Source of the DNA: JBAXTZ01 sp041666525
GTDB taxonomy: Bacteria > Bacillota > Negativicutes > JBAXTZ01
Assembly: GCA_041666525.1 (NCBI GenBank)
Contig: JBAYGT010000003.1
Location: 62,001-126,000, forward strand
Direction: 5' to 3'
DNA: 64,000 nt
Shown: piece after piece, positions 22,422 through 31,761 of the stretch
Layout of the letters: each line of letters opens with the position of its first letter
How positions within the stretch are numbered: position 1 is the first letter of the stretch
Made by a program: the position numbers and the translations under genes
The notes under the pieces: model-generated
Databases searched by the model: none
Told to the model about the DNA's origin: nothing
Seen by the model: the letters and a program-made list of their open reading frames with translations, nothing else

Positions 22422-23768
22422 ATGAAACAAGCGGGTAAACAATCGCTGATTGCGATGCTGTTCGTATTTTTTGGTTGGGGATTTGTAACTTGTCTAAACG
22501 ATTTTCTGATTCCAAAATTCACAACCGAGTTGAGTTTGAGCCACTACCAGGCAAATTTGGTGCAGTTCGCGTTTTTTGGTGCGTATTTCTTTGTTTCGTT
22601 GTTGTTCATAATTTTGGGCAGCATAGTTCCTGGTTGGACCAGGATGATGACCAATCGTACTAATCTGCTGGTGGGATTGTCACTGGCGGCAATTGGTTCA
22701 TTCATGATGATACCGGCGGGAATGGCGGTACAGTTCAATATGTTCTTGTTGGCGCTATTGGTTATCGGTGCCGGATTCACGTTTTTGCAGATAGCGGCCA
22801 ATCCGATGATGCTGAGGCTGGGAAATCCTGACACTGCGGCCAGCCGGCTTAATATGGCGCAAGGATTTAATTCACTGGCTTATACGGTTGCTCCGTTAAT
22901 AGCTGCCGGAATATTCTTGGCAATCGTAGATTTTCACGGCGTTATGTTGATGTACGGAATACTGGGAATTGCCTTTCTGTTGCTGGGTGCGGTAATTTGG
23001 TTTAGTATACCAAAAACCAAAATCGCAGCGGTTGCAAAAACCGACGCCAAGATAAGCGACTTATTTAAACATCCGATTATGATTGCCGGTATGACAGCGA
23101 TATTTTTGTATGTTGGTGGTGAGGTTAGCATCGGTAGCAATCTGGTTACTTATCTGACTTCGGAATTGCATGTCAAACCAGAATCTGCCGGCATAATGCT
23201 TGCGATATACTGGGGCGGGGCAATGATTGGGCGATTTTTGGGCAGCATTGCGATGAGCCAAGTACAAAAAGGGAAGAAGTTTTTCTATATGTTGTTGACC
23301 GCAATTGTGTTGTTGGGATTGATTGGTGGGATAAACACTATAAAAGGACTTAACCCGGATACCATATTTGTATTCGCTATGATTGTGTTGGCGGCTTGTC
23401 TGGTGTTCAACCGGATTAGTGACAAACGGTTGCTGCTTAGCGGATTTGCAGTAATTAACATCATTATCGTTGCCATTGCGACGTTTGTCGGTGGTGCGTT
23501 GGGTGCATATTTATTGCTTTCGGTTGGATTGTTCAACTCCATTATGTGGTCGAACATCTTTGATATTGCTACCGAAACAGTGCCGGCGGAACTGGTATCT
23601 GCCGCTTCGTCTCTGTTGATTATGATGATTTTCGGTGGTGCATTGCTGCCGCCACTGCAGGGGAAACTAGCCGATTTAATTGGTATTAAATTATCGTTTT
23701 TGGTGCCGATAGTATCTTATATTTATATTTTCGGATTTGCAGTATTCTGCAAGCGCTTGGAAAAATAA
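22422..23768 (+). CDS. sugar:proton symporter, MFS (FucP/GluP family)
   Basis: This 448-residue protein has about twelve membrane segments. The N-terminus (LFVFFGWGFVTCLNDFLIPKF) is the signature of the fucose/glucose-galactose symporter group, with an Asn-Asp pair after the first helix. Further family features are the QIAANPM segment with conserved Gln/Asn in helix 4 and an ATETVPAEL loop. Likely substrates are fucose, glucose, galactose or related sugars. The start follows GGAGGG. No catabolic genes lie beside it. Confidence 0.9.
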   Translation: MKQAGKQSLIAMLFVFFGWGFVTCLNDFLIPKFTTELSLSHYQANLVQFAFFGAYFFVSLLFIILGSIVPGWTRMMTNRTNLLVGLSLAAIGSFMMIPAGMAVQFNMFLLALLVIGAGFTFLQIAANPMMLRLGNPDTAASRLNMAQGFNSLAYTVAPLIAAGIFLAIVDFHGVMLMYGILGIAFLLLGAVIWFSIPKTKIAAVAKTDAKISDLFKHPIMIAGMTAIFLYVGGEVSIGSNLVTYLTSELHVKPESAGIMLAIYWGGAMIGRFLGSIAMSQVQKGKKFFYMLLTAIVLLGLIGGINTIKGLNPDTIFVFAMIVLAACLVFNRISDKRLLLSGFAVINIIIVAIATFVGGALGAYLLLSVGLFNSIMWSNIFDIATETVPAELVSAASSLLIMMIFGGALLPPLQGKLADLIGIKLSFLVPIVSYIYIFGFAVFCKRLEK

Positions 23769-23830
23769 ATTCGCGACTTTGGGTTATTGTCTGGTATGAT
23801 CTAACTGATTAGGATTGTTGGAGGGAATTA

Positions 23831-24553
23831 GTGGTTATAACAACTTTGAATTCGGAAATTCGAACACAGGCTGCGGCCGCGGCGCGTCCGCAGTTGCGGT
23901 TTTTGATAATGGCGTATTTTTTTTCGTCAGTCCTTTCAGAAGGCGGACAGTTATTTAATGTGAGCAATCCATCGCCGGCGGACGCTTATTTTGTTCTGGC
24001 AAGCGGCTTGGGGTCGTTGCTTTTGTATTTTGTCATTTCAGCTTCGCTTAATAAAGGCTATGCCAATTCAATGCTGAAAATTGTGGATGGGCAGCGGGCG
24101 GTAGTTTCGGATTTGTTTAATGTTGGCCGGGATTTTTGGCGGTCGTTTGCCGCAGTTTTGGTGGTGTTTATCAAAACTCTGCTTTGGTTCTTGCTGTTTA
24201 TTTTTCCGGCGTTTATTGCTTATTATAAATATATTTTGACTTTTTATGTGTTGAATGAGCGTTCGGATTTGAGCGGCGCGCAATGTGTGCGAGAAAGCGC
24301 GCGGCTGATGAAAGGCAACAAGGCAAAATTATTCAGATTGCTGATTATTTATGTGCTTATGGCGGCCGCAGTTTCGATTGTCAGCTATTTTCTGTTTTTG
24401 GGAATAATTAAACTTACGTTGCCCAATGTAATCGAATCCAATGTCGAAAATGTTGCTTCGGTTATTTCGGTAACCCTTGCCGGTGTGATGTACGGAATTA
24501 AAGCTAATCCGGCGATTGCAAAATTCTATCGGTTAGTAAGCGCTGGTGAGTGA
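23831..24553 (+). CDS. DUF975-family membrane protein
   Basis: This 240-residue protein has about five or six membrane helices. The conserved DUF975 motif is visible near residue 155 (CVRESARLMKGNKAKLFRL), preceded by the FIAYYKYILTFYVL helix. DUF975 proteins are uncharacterised integral membrane proteins common in Firmicutes. The GTG start at 23831 follows GGAGGG. An extended -10 (TGG-TATGAT at 23792-23800) lies about 30 bases upstream, but a good -35 is missing. A strong terminator separates it from the division cluster. Confidence 0.7.
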   Translation: MVITTLNSEIRTQAAAAARPQLRFLIMAYFFSSVLSEGGQLFNVSNPSPADAYFVLASGLGSLLLYFVISASLNKGYANSMLKIVDGQRAVVSDLFNVGRDFWRSFAAVLVVFIKTLLWFLLFIFPAFIAYYKYILTFYVLNERSDLSGAQCVRESARLMKGNKAKLFRLLIIYVLMAAAVSIVSYFLFLGIIKLTLPNVIESNVENVASVISVTLAGVMYGIKANPAIAKFYRLVSAGE

Positions 24554-24594
24554 GCTGACTAAATAATGAAGTTTTGAGACATTTTTAATAGTTT

Positions 24595-24638
24595 AGTGAT
24601 TTTTTTCAAAGTTTTTTGAAAAAAATCACTTTTTTTTT
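24595..24638 (+). terminator. strong intrinsic terminator before the division cluster
   Basis: A perfect 16-bp stem (first arm 24595-24610, second 24615-24630) with loop GTTT is followed by eight T. It isolates the mraZ promoter from upstream transcription. Confidence 0.9.
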
Positions 24639-24647
24639 ATACGAACA

Positions 24648-24676
24648 TTGTGCAAAGTGGTGAATGGTGGTAAAAT
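24648..24676 (+). promoter_or_regulatory. mraZ promoter
   Basis: TTGTGC (24648-24653) and TAAAAT (24671-24676) are separated by 17 bases. The spacer and -10 carry the MraZ boxes listed separately. The mraZ start is 36 bases downstream of the -10. Confidence 0.65.
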
Positions 24677-24702
24677 GTGGATGTAGAAATGGGAAAAGGT
24701 GG
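24657..24702 (+). promoter_or_regulatory. MraZ operator boxes (five TGG at ~10-bp period)
   Basis: GTGGT (24657), GTGGT (24667) and GTGGA (24677) are exactly 10 bases apart; further TGG occur at 24690 and 24700, again 10 apart. MraZ in E. coli binds three TGGGN boxes with five-base spacers, the same 10-bp period. The boxes overlap the promoter spacer, the -10 and the leader, so binding would repress the whole cluster. Confidence 0.7.
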
Positions 24703-24711
24703 TGAGATCCA

Positions 24712-25143
24712 GTGTTTTTTGGTGAATATGAACACAGTATTGATGTCAAAGGACGCTTGATTTTGCCAGCAAGAATTCGTGAAAAACTTGGCGAAAAATG
24801 TTTCGTAACACGAGGTTTGGATAGTTGTCTGAATGTTTTCACTGAAGTGGAGTGGGAAAATTTCGTGGCCAAGTTTCGCAATTTACCAATGGGGCGTGAA
24901 GATGCGCGTAAGGCGCAGCGGTTTTTCGTTGGCGGTGCAGCTGAACTGGAATGTGACAAAATGGGGCGAGTGCAGCTGCCGACAAATTTGCGGGAATATG
25001 CGTTGCTCGAAAAAGACGTGGTGGTTATCGGAAATATTGATCACGTTGAAATTTGGAGTAAACCGGTTTGGCAAAATTACAATAACGAGGATGGCACAAG
25101 CATTAATGAAATAGCTGAAAAACTTGTTGATTTAGGCTTCTAA
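24712..25143 (+). CDS. mraZ: transcriptional regulator MraZ
   Basis: This 143-residue protein has two SpoVT/AbrB-like MraZ repeats: FFGEYEHSIDVKGRLILPARIRE at the start and LECDKMGRVQLPTNLREYA in the second half. MraZ is the nucleoid-associated autorepressor of the division and cell-wall cluster. Length is typical. The start is GTG 24712 after a GGTGGTGAG site. It heads the cluster and overlaps rsmH by one base (TAATG), so the two are translationally coupled. Confidence 0.95.
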   Translation: MFFGEYEHSIDVKGRLILPARIREKLGEKCFVTRGLDSCLNVFTEVEWENFVAKFRNLPMGREDARKAQRFFVGGAAELECDKMGRVQLPTNLREYALLEKDVVVIGNIDHVEIWSKPVWQNYNNEDGTSINEIAEKLVDLGF

Positions 25144-26069
25144 TGGAATTTAAACATACCAGTGTGTTGTTGGATGAATCGATTGAAGGGCTGAATATTC
25201 GGGCAGAAGGAATATATCTGGATTGCACGCTTGGAGGCGCCGGGCACGCAGCGGCAATTGCTAGTCGGCTTACGACTGGAACGCTGATCGCTTTTGATCA
25301 AGACGAGGCTGCATTGGCTGCGGCTAGAATTCGATTAAAAGATGTCGGTTGCAACGTAGAATTAATAAAAACCAATTTTGAGAATCTTAACGAAGCGTTG
25401 GACAGTGCCGGGATAACGGCATTAGACGGAGTGCTGTATGATTTGGGAGTTTCGTCTTACCAATTAGACACTCCGGAACGTGGTTTTTCCTACATGAACG
25501 ATGGTCCGCTTGATATGCGGATGGATGATGGCGCGGACTTAACCGCTGAAGTGATTGTAAATACTTATCCGGAACGGGAAATCTGCAAAATAATTCGTGA
25601 GTATGGCGAAGATAATTGGGCAGCGCGGATTGCACAATTCATCGTCAACGCCCGTAAAACCAATCACATTGTTACTACTGGACAGCTGACTGCTATTATT
25701 AAGGCGGCCATTCCGGCTGCTGCCCGCCGTGACGGACCGCATCCGGCAAAACGCACTTTTCAAGCGTTACGGATTGCAGTCAATCGTGAACTGGAAATTT
25801 TGGAACATTCGTTTTCTGCTGCGGTTGAGCGTTTAAAACCGGGCGGCAGGATTTGTATTATAACCTTTCATTCATTGGAAGACCGTATTGCCAAACAGTT
25901 TTTCGTGCGTTTGGCAAAAGGTTGTGTTTGTCCACCACGGATGCCGATTTGTGTCTGTGGCAAAAAACCGTCTCTTAAAATCATTGGAAACATCATTCCT
26001 GGAACTAACGAGTTAGAAGTCAATCCGCGTGCACGGAGCGCACGCTTGAGGATGGCCGAAAAAATTTGA
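25143..26069 (+). CDS. rsmH: 16S rRNA (cytosine1402-N4)-methyltransferase
   Basis: This 308-residue RsmH (MraW) has the opening motif FKHTSVLLDESIEGL, the SAM-binding DCTLGGAGHAAAI, LYDLGVSSYQLD, and the C-terminal GRICIITFHSLEDRIAKQFF. It methylates N4 of C1402 in 16S rRNA. It overlaps mraZ by one base and is followed by ftsL. Confidence 0.97.
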   Translation: MEFKHTSVLLDESIEGLNIRAEGIYLDCTLGGAGHAAAIASRLTTGTLIAFDQDEAALAAARIRLKDVGCNVELIKTNFENLNEALDSAGITALDGVLYDLGVSSYQLDTPERGFSYMNDGPLDMRMDDGADLTAEVIVNTYPEREICKIIREYGEDNWAARIAQFIVNARKTNHIVTTGQLTAIIKAAIPAAARRDGPHPAKRTFQALRIAVNRELEILEHSFSAAVERLKPGGRICIITFHSLEDRIAKQFFVRLAKGCVCPPRMPICVCGKKPSLKIIGNIIPGTNELEVNPRARSARLRMAEKI

Positions 26070-26086
26070 AGCATGAGGTGATTGGT

Positions 26087-26494
26087 ATGCTTGCAACGCG
26101 AAAAGTAGCTTTGGTCTGTGGCGTTAATACCGCAATTACTGAAAGAAAGCATGTAGCGCGAAAACCTGCATGGAACGCGCGTTTGACCATCTATATTTCG
26201 TTATTGCTTATTGGCTTGATGATGGGCGTTGTGGCGTTGCAAAATCACTTGCTGGTGCAAAGCGAATACGAATTGTGGGCTCAAAAAAAAGAATGGTTAT
26301 CGGCGGTTAAGCATTCTGAGCAAACAAAACTGGAAATAGCCCAACTAAAATCGCCAGGGCGAATTCAGCAATTAGCGGCAGCGAAGATTGGCATGATTGT
26401 GCCAACTACTGTGTATCAAGTCGGTGTGAAAGCGGATGGAGTAAGTGACGGAAAAGTTGCTGATGCAACGAAGATAATTGCAAAAACGAATTAA
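26087..26494 (+). CDS. ftsL: cell division protein FtsL-like
   Basis: This encodes about 135 residues. A basic cytoplasmic N-terminus is followed by one membrane helix (YISLLLIGLMMGVVAL, about 45-60), then a coiled-coil-prone stretch and the IQQLAAAKIGMIVP segment typical of FtsL C-termini. FtsL bridges FtsQ/DivIB and FtsB/DivIC in the divisome. Position after rsmH supports this assignment, since FtsL is poorly conserved. The ATG at 26087 follows GAGGTG; the longer TTG start at 26066 overlaps rsmH. Confidence 0.8.
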   Translation: MLATRKVALVCGVNTAITERKHVARKPAWNARLTIYISLLLIGLMMGVVALQNHLLVQSEYELWAQKKEWLSAVKHSEQTKLEIAQLKSPGRIQQLAAAKIGMIVPTTVYQVGVKADGVSDGKVADATKIIAKTN

Positions 26495-26507
26495 CAAGAC
26501 TGAAATT

Positions 26508-26535
26508 AAGGCAGCCTTTAAATGAAGGCTGCCTT
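26508..26535 (+). other. hairpin between ftsL and murE
   Basis: A perfect 9-bp stem AAGGCAGCC / GGCTGCCTT has a ten-base loop, with no T run afterwards. It sits where a penicillin-binding protein gene lies in most such clusters. It may attenuate transcription or mark an RNA processing site. Confidence 0.6.
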
Positions 26536-26559
26536 ATCATAATATTGGGAGGAGTGTAG

Positions 26560-28050
26560 ATGAAACAGTTAAGCAAATTGCTGGCGTTATTACCAAACAG
26601 TAATTGTGTGAATTTTATCGATGTTGATATAAATGATATAACTTTTGATTCGCGTACTGTTGAAGCAGGCACATTGTTCGTTTGCATTCCCGGAGCTAAA
26701 ACCGATGGTCATGAATATGTGGAAAAGGCTGTTGCCGCGGGCGCGTCGGCTGTTATTGCCGAGCGAGCGATTGAAACCACTGTTCCGGTAATATACGTTG
26801 CCAACACTAGGGCCGCCATGCGAATTCTTGCACCGGAAATTTATGATTACCCCTCGCGATCAATGCGGATGATTGGGCTTACCGGGACTAACGGAAAAAC
26901 TACCGTAACTTATATACTAAAAGCGATATTTGAAGCGGCTGGTTACAAATGCGGAGTAATTGGTACAATACAATCATTGATCGGTGACGAAATAATTCCT
27001 GTAAAAAATACTACACCAGATTCGGCGGAATTGCAGAAAATTTTGGCGTTGATGCGGGATAAGTCTGTGCAGTACGTTTTTATGGAAGTGTCATCGCACG
27101 CGCTTGAACTGGGGCGGGTGGATGGTTGTGAATTTGATTGTGTGCTGTTTACCAATTTGACTCAGGATCATTTAGATTTTCATGGAACTCTGGAAAATTA
27201 TCGTGCTGCAAAAGCCAAGCTGTTTGCCAAACTTGCACAAGACGTTACTAAACAGGGTAAATTTGCAATTATTAACGCGGATGATGATGCGTCGCGATAT
27301 ATGTTGACTGCTGCTTCAGTGGAACGGATTAGCTACGCAATAAATAGTGCGGCTACAGTAACCGCGCAAGATGTGAAATTACGGCTGAATGGGTGTTCGT
27401 TTGTGTTGAATTATGCCGGAGAAAAGTATTGCTGCGATTTAAACATCACCGGGCTGTTTAATATTTATAATGTGTTAGCAGCAGTTTCGGTAGCGCTTGC
27501 GGAAAAAGTGGCAATGGCTACGATTCTGGAAGCATTGGAACGGTTTCAGTCAGTTAATGGCCGGTTTGAATTGGTGAATTGCGGACAGCCTTTTGCAGTT
27601 GCTGTTGATTACGCGCATACTCCGGATGGATTGAAGAATATTCTCCAAACGGCAAAAGATATTGTTACCAACCGTATAATCATAGTGTTTGGTTGTGGCG
27701 GTGATCGTGATCGCACTAAACGGCCAATTATGGGAGCGATTGCTACTGAATACGCTGACTTGGTTATCGCGACTAGCGACAATCCACGCAGTGAAGATCC
27801 GGAATTGATTTTGGACGATGTTGAAGTTGGTATACGCGCAATGTTGGTTAATCGAAGCAACGTCGAATTTCGCCGCATAACAGATCGAGCAGTGGCGATT
27901 CGTGCGGCGATTGATGCGGCCATTGTCGGCGATGTATTGCTGATTGCAGGAAAGGGCCATGAAACCTACCAAATTTTGCGGGACAGGACGATTGACTTTG
28001 ACGATCACAAAATTGCCGGAGATATTTTACGAGAAAAATTTGGGGGCTGA
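26560..28050 (+). CDS. murE: UDP-MurNAc-tripeptide synthetase MurE
   Basis: This 496-residue Mur ligase adds the third amino acid to UDP-MurNAc-dipeptide. It shows the P-loop GLTGTNGKTTVT near residue 108, the SSHALELGRVD region, NLTQDHLDFHG, and DNPRSEDP near 407. The DNPR motif is diagnostic for use of meso-diaminopimelate. C-terminal GKGHETYQ closes the domain. The start has a strong GGGAGGAG site. murF starts two bases after its stop. Confidence 0.96.
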   Translation: MKQLSKLLALLPNSNCVNFIDVDINDITFDSRTVEAGTLFVCIPGAKTDGHEYVEKAVAAGASAVIAERAIETTVPVIYVANTRAAMRILAPEIYDYPSRSMRMIGLTGTNGKTTVTYILKAIFEAAGYKCGVIGTIQSLIGDEIIPVKNTTPDSAELQKILALMRDKSVQYVFMEVSSHALELGRVDGCEFDCVLFTNLTQDHLDFHGTLENYRAAKAKLFAKLAQDVTKQGKFAIINADDDASRYMLTAASVERISYAINSAATVTAQDVKLRLNGCSFVLNYAGEKYCCDLNITGLFNIYNVLAAVSVALAEKVAMATILEALERFQSVNGRFELVNCGQPFAVAVDYAHTPDGLKNILQTAKDIVTNRIIIVFGCGGDRDRTKRPIMGAIATEYADLVIATSDNPRSEDPELILDDVEVGIRAMLVNRSNVEFRRITDRAVAIRAAIDAAIVGDVLLIAGKGHETYQILRDRTIDFDDHKIAGDILREKFGG

Positions 28051-28051
28051 T

Positions 28052-29413
28052 ATGCTGGGATTGACTGTTAAACAGATAGTACAATTTGTCGATGGAAAAC
28101 TTAATAGCGCCGTTTTTGAAACGGTTGTAATAGACGATGTTTCTACTGATAGCCGCAGAGTTTCTAAGCGCACGCTGTTTGTACCGCTAAAGGGTGAAAA
28201 AGCTGACGGACATGATTATTTGCAACAAGTTGTGGCTGGTGGCGGTTGCGTGCTGTGCGCCCGTCGGGACATAAAAATAGAAAATGGTGCCTGTATTTAT
28301 GTTGAAGATACGTTGCAAGCATTACAGAAACTGGCAAATAGTGTGCGATTGCTATATAATATTCCGGTTATAGCAATTACTGGTAGTAATGGAAAAACTA
28401 CGACCAAAGAAATCGTTTTTGCGGCGCTAAGCGAAAAATTTAACGTTTTGAAAAACGAAGGCAATTTTAATAATGAAATTGGTCTACCACTGACATTGTT
28501 GCGGCTAACAGCTGAACATCAATGTGCAATTGTGGAAATGGGCATGCGCGGACTGGGGCAAATTGATGAGTTGTGCCAGATTGCCCGTCCAACTATTGGT
28601 ATCGTTACCAATGTTGGTGAGACGCATATTGAATTGCTCCGTTCTGTCGAAAACATTGCATTGGCGAAATCTGAATTGCCGCAATTCTTGCAAGCAGGGC
28701 AACTACTGGTACTAAATGCGGATGATATTAATGTTGGAGCGATGGCGAAAGCAACTAAGGCGAACGTTGTGACTTATGGTTTTTGCGAAATGGCTGACGT
28801 GCGCGCGACTAATATCGTTGCAACTGTTGAGGGAATAACTTTTGCGGTGTCAATCGACAGTTTGGTTTTTTCGGTATTTTTACCGGCTGTCGGAATTCAC
28901 AATGTCCATAATGCTTTGGCTGCGATTGCCGTAGCTTGGAATATGGGCTTGAGTGCTGAAGAAATAGTTGCCGGACTGAAGAAATACAAACCGGCTGGTA
29001 TGCGGATGTTGCTCAAAAAAATTAACGGCGTAAACGTTATCGAAGATTGTTATAATGCCAGTCCGTTGTCAATGAATGCCGCGCTGGACACCCTGGCGCT
29101 GTTCACCGGCAGGAAAATTGCGGTGTTAGCAGATATGTTGGAATTGGGTGATCATTCGGAACGGCTGCATCGTGAGATAGGTTTTAAAATTGCCAAATGT
29201 GGTGTCAGCGCATTAGTAACTTATGGCAAACGTGCCGAATATATTGCAATTGCAGCAAAAGAACAGGGAATGACCAGAGTAATGGCTTTTCAATCGCATG
29301 ATGATGTTCGTTCGTTTTTGCGCGGTTTTTTACGCGCTGATGATGTATTACTGGTAAAAGGCTCGCGCGGCATGGAATTGGAAAAAGTGTTGAGCGCGGT
29401 GGAGGAAATTTAG
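28052..29413 (+). CDS. murF: UDP-MurNAc-tripeptide:D-Ala-D-Ala ligase MurF
   Basis: This 453-residue ligase adds D-Ala-D-Ala. Motifs: VSTDSRRVSKRTLFVPL in the N-terminal domain, the P-loop ITGSNGKTTTKE, NEGNFNNEIGLPLTLL, VEMGMRGLGQI, and DCYNASPLSM in the C-terminal domain. The ATG at 28052 follows GGGGGCTGA and overlaps the murE ribosome exit region; a longer frame starting inside murE is discarded. Stop and mraY start are adjacent. Confidence 0.96.
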   Translation: MLGLTVKQIVQFVDGKLNSAVFETVVIDDVSTDSRRVSKRTLFVPLKGEKADGHDYLQQVVAGGGCVLCARRDIKIENGACIYVEDTLQALQKLANSVRLLYNIPVIAITGSNGKTTTKEIVFAALSEKFNVLKNEGNFNNEIGLPLTLLRLTAEHQCAIVEMGMRGLGQIDELCQIARPTIGIVTNVGETHIELLRSVENIALAKSELPQFLQAGQLLVLNADDINVGAMAKATKANVVTYGFCEMADVRATNIVATVEGITFAVSIDSLVFSVFLPAVGIHNVHNALAAIAVAWNMGLSAEEIVAGLKKYKPAGMRMLLKKINGVNVIEDCYNASPLSMNAALDTLALFTGRKIAVLADMLELGDHSERLHREIGFKIAKCGVSALVTYGKRAEYIAIAAKEQGMTRVMAFQSHDDVRSFLRGFLRADDVLLVKGSRGMELEKVLSAVEEI

Positions 29414-30376
29414 ATGTTTTATTCACTGATTGCTGCGTTTTTGGTTTCGTTATTGATTGCTTTAGCCTGCGGTCCATTGTACATTCCCTTGCTGCGACGG
29501 CTGAAAGCCGGACAGGCAATTCGCGAAGAAGGCCCGCAGAGTCATTACAAAAAAGCCGGCACACCGACTATGGGCGGTGTAATTTTTCTAACTGGAATTT
29601 TGGCAACGACAATTCTGTTTGCATACGATAGCGCCGAAGCTTGGCTGGCGTTAGCAGTGACCTTTGGCCATGCTGGTTTGGGATTTGCTGACGATTTTAT
29701 TAAAGTGGTGCTAAAACGCAATCTTGGGCTGCGTGCCCGCGAAAAGTTCATCGGGCAAATCGTGATGACAATAATTATTGCGGTGGTCTCACAAGTGGTA
29801 TTCCATCGTGGTACTGATTTGTGGATACCGGTGGTGGATGCAGTTATCAACATTGGTTGGTTATATTATGTATTGATATTTTTCGTGCTGGTTGGTACTA
29901 CCAATGCCGTAAATTTGACCGACGGGCTCGATGGGTTAGCCGCAGGAGCAACGGTGGTATCTGCGGCTGCGATGGCGATAATTGCGGTGTTGTTTAATCA
30001 TCAGGCACTGGGAATATTTGCTGCAACGGTTTCCGGCGGTTGTCTGGGTTTTTTGAAATACAACAAACATAAAGCGCAAGTGTTTATGGGTGATACCGGT
30101 TCTTTGGCACTGGGTGCAGCGTTGGCGATGGTGGCATTGCTGACTAAAACTGAGCTGCTGTTTCTGATTATTGGCGGCGTATATGTCGCCGAGGCGCTTT
30201 CGGTAATGATTCAGGTAGCGTACTTTAAACATACCGGCGGTAAAAGAATTTTTCGGATGAGTCCGTTGCATCATCATTTTGAACTGGGCGGTTGGAACGA
30301 AACAAAGGTGACATTTGTATTTTGGTCGTGCGGTGTGCTTTGTGCGGCGATTGCGTTGATGCTGGTGCTAATCTAA
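29414..30376 (+). CDS. mraY: phospho-MurNAc-pentapeptide transferase MraY
   Basis: This 320-residue, ten-helix membrane enzyme makes lipid I from UDP-MurNAc-pentapeptide and undecaprenyl phosphate. Visible motifs: KAGTPTMGGVIF, the Asp-Asp of GFADDFIKV, NLTDGLDGLAAG, FMGDTGSLALG and the C-terminal HHHFELGGWNE. Length is at the short end of the family, as in Firmicutes. It directly abuts the murF stop. Confidence 0.97.
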   Translation: MFYSLIAAFLVSLLIALACGPLYIPLLRRLKAGQAIREEGPQSHYKKAGTPTMGGVIFLTGILATTILFAYDSAEAWLALAVTFGHAGLGFADDFIKVVLKRNLGLRAREKFIGQIVMTIIIAVVSQVVFHRGTDLWIPVVDAVINIGWLYYVLIFFVLVGTTNAVNLTDGLDGLAAGATVVSAAAMAIIAVLFNHQALGIFAATVSGGCLGFLKYNKHKAQVFMGDTGSLALGAALAMVALLTKTELLFLIIGGVYVAEALSVMIQVAYFKHTGGKRIFRMSPLHHHFELGGWNETKVTFVFWSCGVLCAAIALMLVLI

Positions 30377-30399
30377 CAACGCAGTTACGGAGAAACATT

Positions 30400-31758
30400 G
30401 TGAATGTATTTTATAGAAAAAAAGTATTAGTACTGGGCGGAGGAATTAGTGGCGTTGGTGTCGCAAAGGTGTTGGCGCAATGCGGTGCATTTGTTGTGCT
30501 GAGCGACAACAAGAAAACCAAGGCGATTCAGGATGCTGAATCGGAGTTGCTTACGACTGGAGTTTTGTTTGCTTTTGGTGAACAAAATGAAACATTGCTG
30601 GACTGTGTGGATTACTTGGTGTTGTCACCGGGAATTTCGTTGTATTCGGCTTTGCCTCAGTTGGCAACGGCGCGTGGTATTGAGGTTATAAGTGAAATAG
30701 AGGTTGCTTATCGGTTGTGCAATATTCCTTTAATTGCAATAACTGGCACGAATGGCAAAACTACAACCACCGCATTATTAGGTGAATTGTTGAAGGCAAG
30801 CGGCTATAATACGGTAATTGGCGGTAATATTGGTGCAGCGCTGTCGCTGGAGATTACTAATAATACCCAGGCTGACGTAGTGGTCGCGGAAATTTCCAGC
30901 TACCAATTGGAAGCGGCGCGTGAGTTTCGTCCAAACATTGCGGCTATTCTTAATCTTACGCCGGATCATCTCGAGCGACACAAAACCATGGAAGAGTATT
31001 TAGCGATGAAAGCCAAAATTTTTGCCCGACAGCGGCCGACAGATTTTTTGGTGTTAAATTATGACGATGAAAAATTGCGAATATTGGCAGCAACAGCGGT
31101 ATCAAAAGTGATCTGGTTTAGCAGGCATGAACGGTTGGAGCGTGGCGTATTTATAAAAAACGGACAAATAGTTATTGCGTCCGGTGATAAAGTAATCGAA
31201 TTGATGCATATTTCCGAGCTCAAACTGTTTGGTGCACACAATGTTGAAAATGTTTTGGCGGCGGTTACCTGTGCTTATTTATTCGGCGCCAATCTGAACG
31301 CGATGGTGAACGCGTTGCGTAGTTTTGCCGGAGTTGAACACCGGATCGAGTGGGTGCGTGAATTTGCCGGCATTAATTTTTACAATGACTCCAAGGCTAC
31401 TAATCCGGAATCAACTATTCCTGCGCTTTTGGCCTTTGATCAACCGATCATTCTATTGGCTGGTGGTAAGGACAAGAATACAGCACTCGACGAACTCATG
31501 CAATTGGTGCACGATAAGAAAGTGCGCATGATTATTTTTGGTGAAGCGGCAAGCCGTTTTGCTATGGCCGCTCGTGCGGCCATGGTGGTGAGTGTTACTG
31601 AAACTGTTGATTTAGCTTCTGCACTTAAGATGGCAATGGGAACGGCAAGAACCGGAGATGTTGTATTGCTTAGCCCGGCCTGTGCCAGTTATGATCAATA
31701 TAACAATTTTGAAGAGCGTGGCCGTCATTTCAAGCAACTTGTTAATGAATTGGAGTGA
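30400..31758 (+). CDS. murD: UDP-MurNAc-L-Ala:D-Glu ligase MurD
   Basis: This 452-residue ligase adds D-glutamate to UDP-MurNAc-L-Ala. It shows the N-terminal Rossmann-like VLVLGGGISGVGVA, the P-loop ITGTNGKTTTTALL, NLTPDHLERHKTMEEY, NDSKATNPEST and the C-terminal LLSPACASYDQYNNFEERG signature. The start is GTG 30400 after CGGAGAAA; the longer frame from 30292 overlaps mraY. In most Firmicutes an ftsW gene follows murD; here murG follows after three bases. Confidence 0.95.
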   Translation: MNVFYRKKVLVLGGGISGVGVAKVLAQCGAFVVLSDNKKTKAIQDAESELLTTGVLFAFGEQNETLLDCVDYLVLSPGISLYSALPQLATARGIEVISEIEVAYRLCNIPLIAITGTNGKTTTTALLGELLKASGYNTVIGGNIGAALSLEITNNTQADVVVAEISSYQLEAAREFRPNIAAILNLTPDHLERHKTMEEYLAMKAKIFARQRPTDFLVLNYDDEKLRILAATAVSKVIWFSRHERLERGVFIKNGQIVIASGDKVIELMHISELKLFGAHNVENVLAAVTCAYLFGANLNAMVNALRSFAGVEHRIEWVREFAGINFYNDSKATNPESTIPALLAFDQPIILLAGGKDKNTALDELMQLVHDKKVRMIIFGEAASRFAMAARAAMVVSVTETVDLASALKMAMGTARTGDVVLLSPACASYDQYNNFEERGRHFKQLVNELE

Positions 31759-31761
31759 AGT

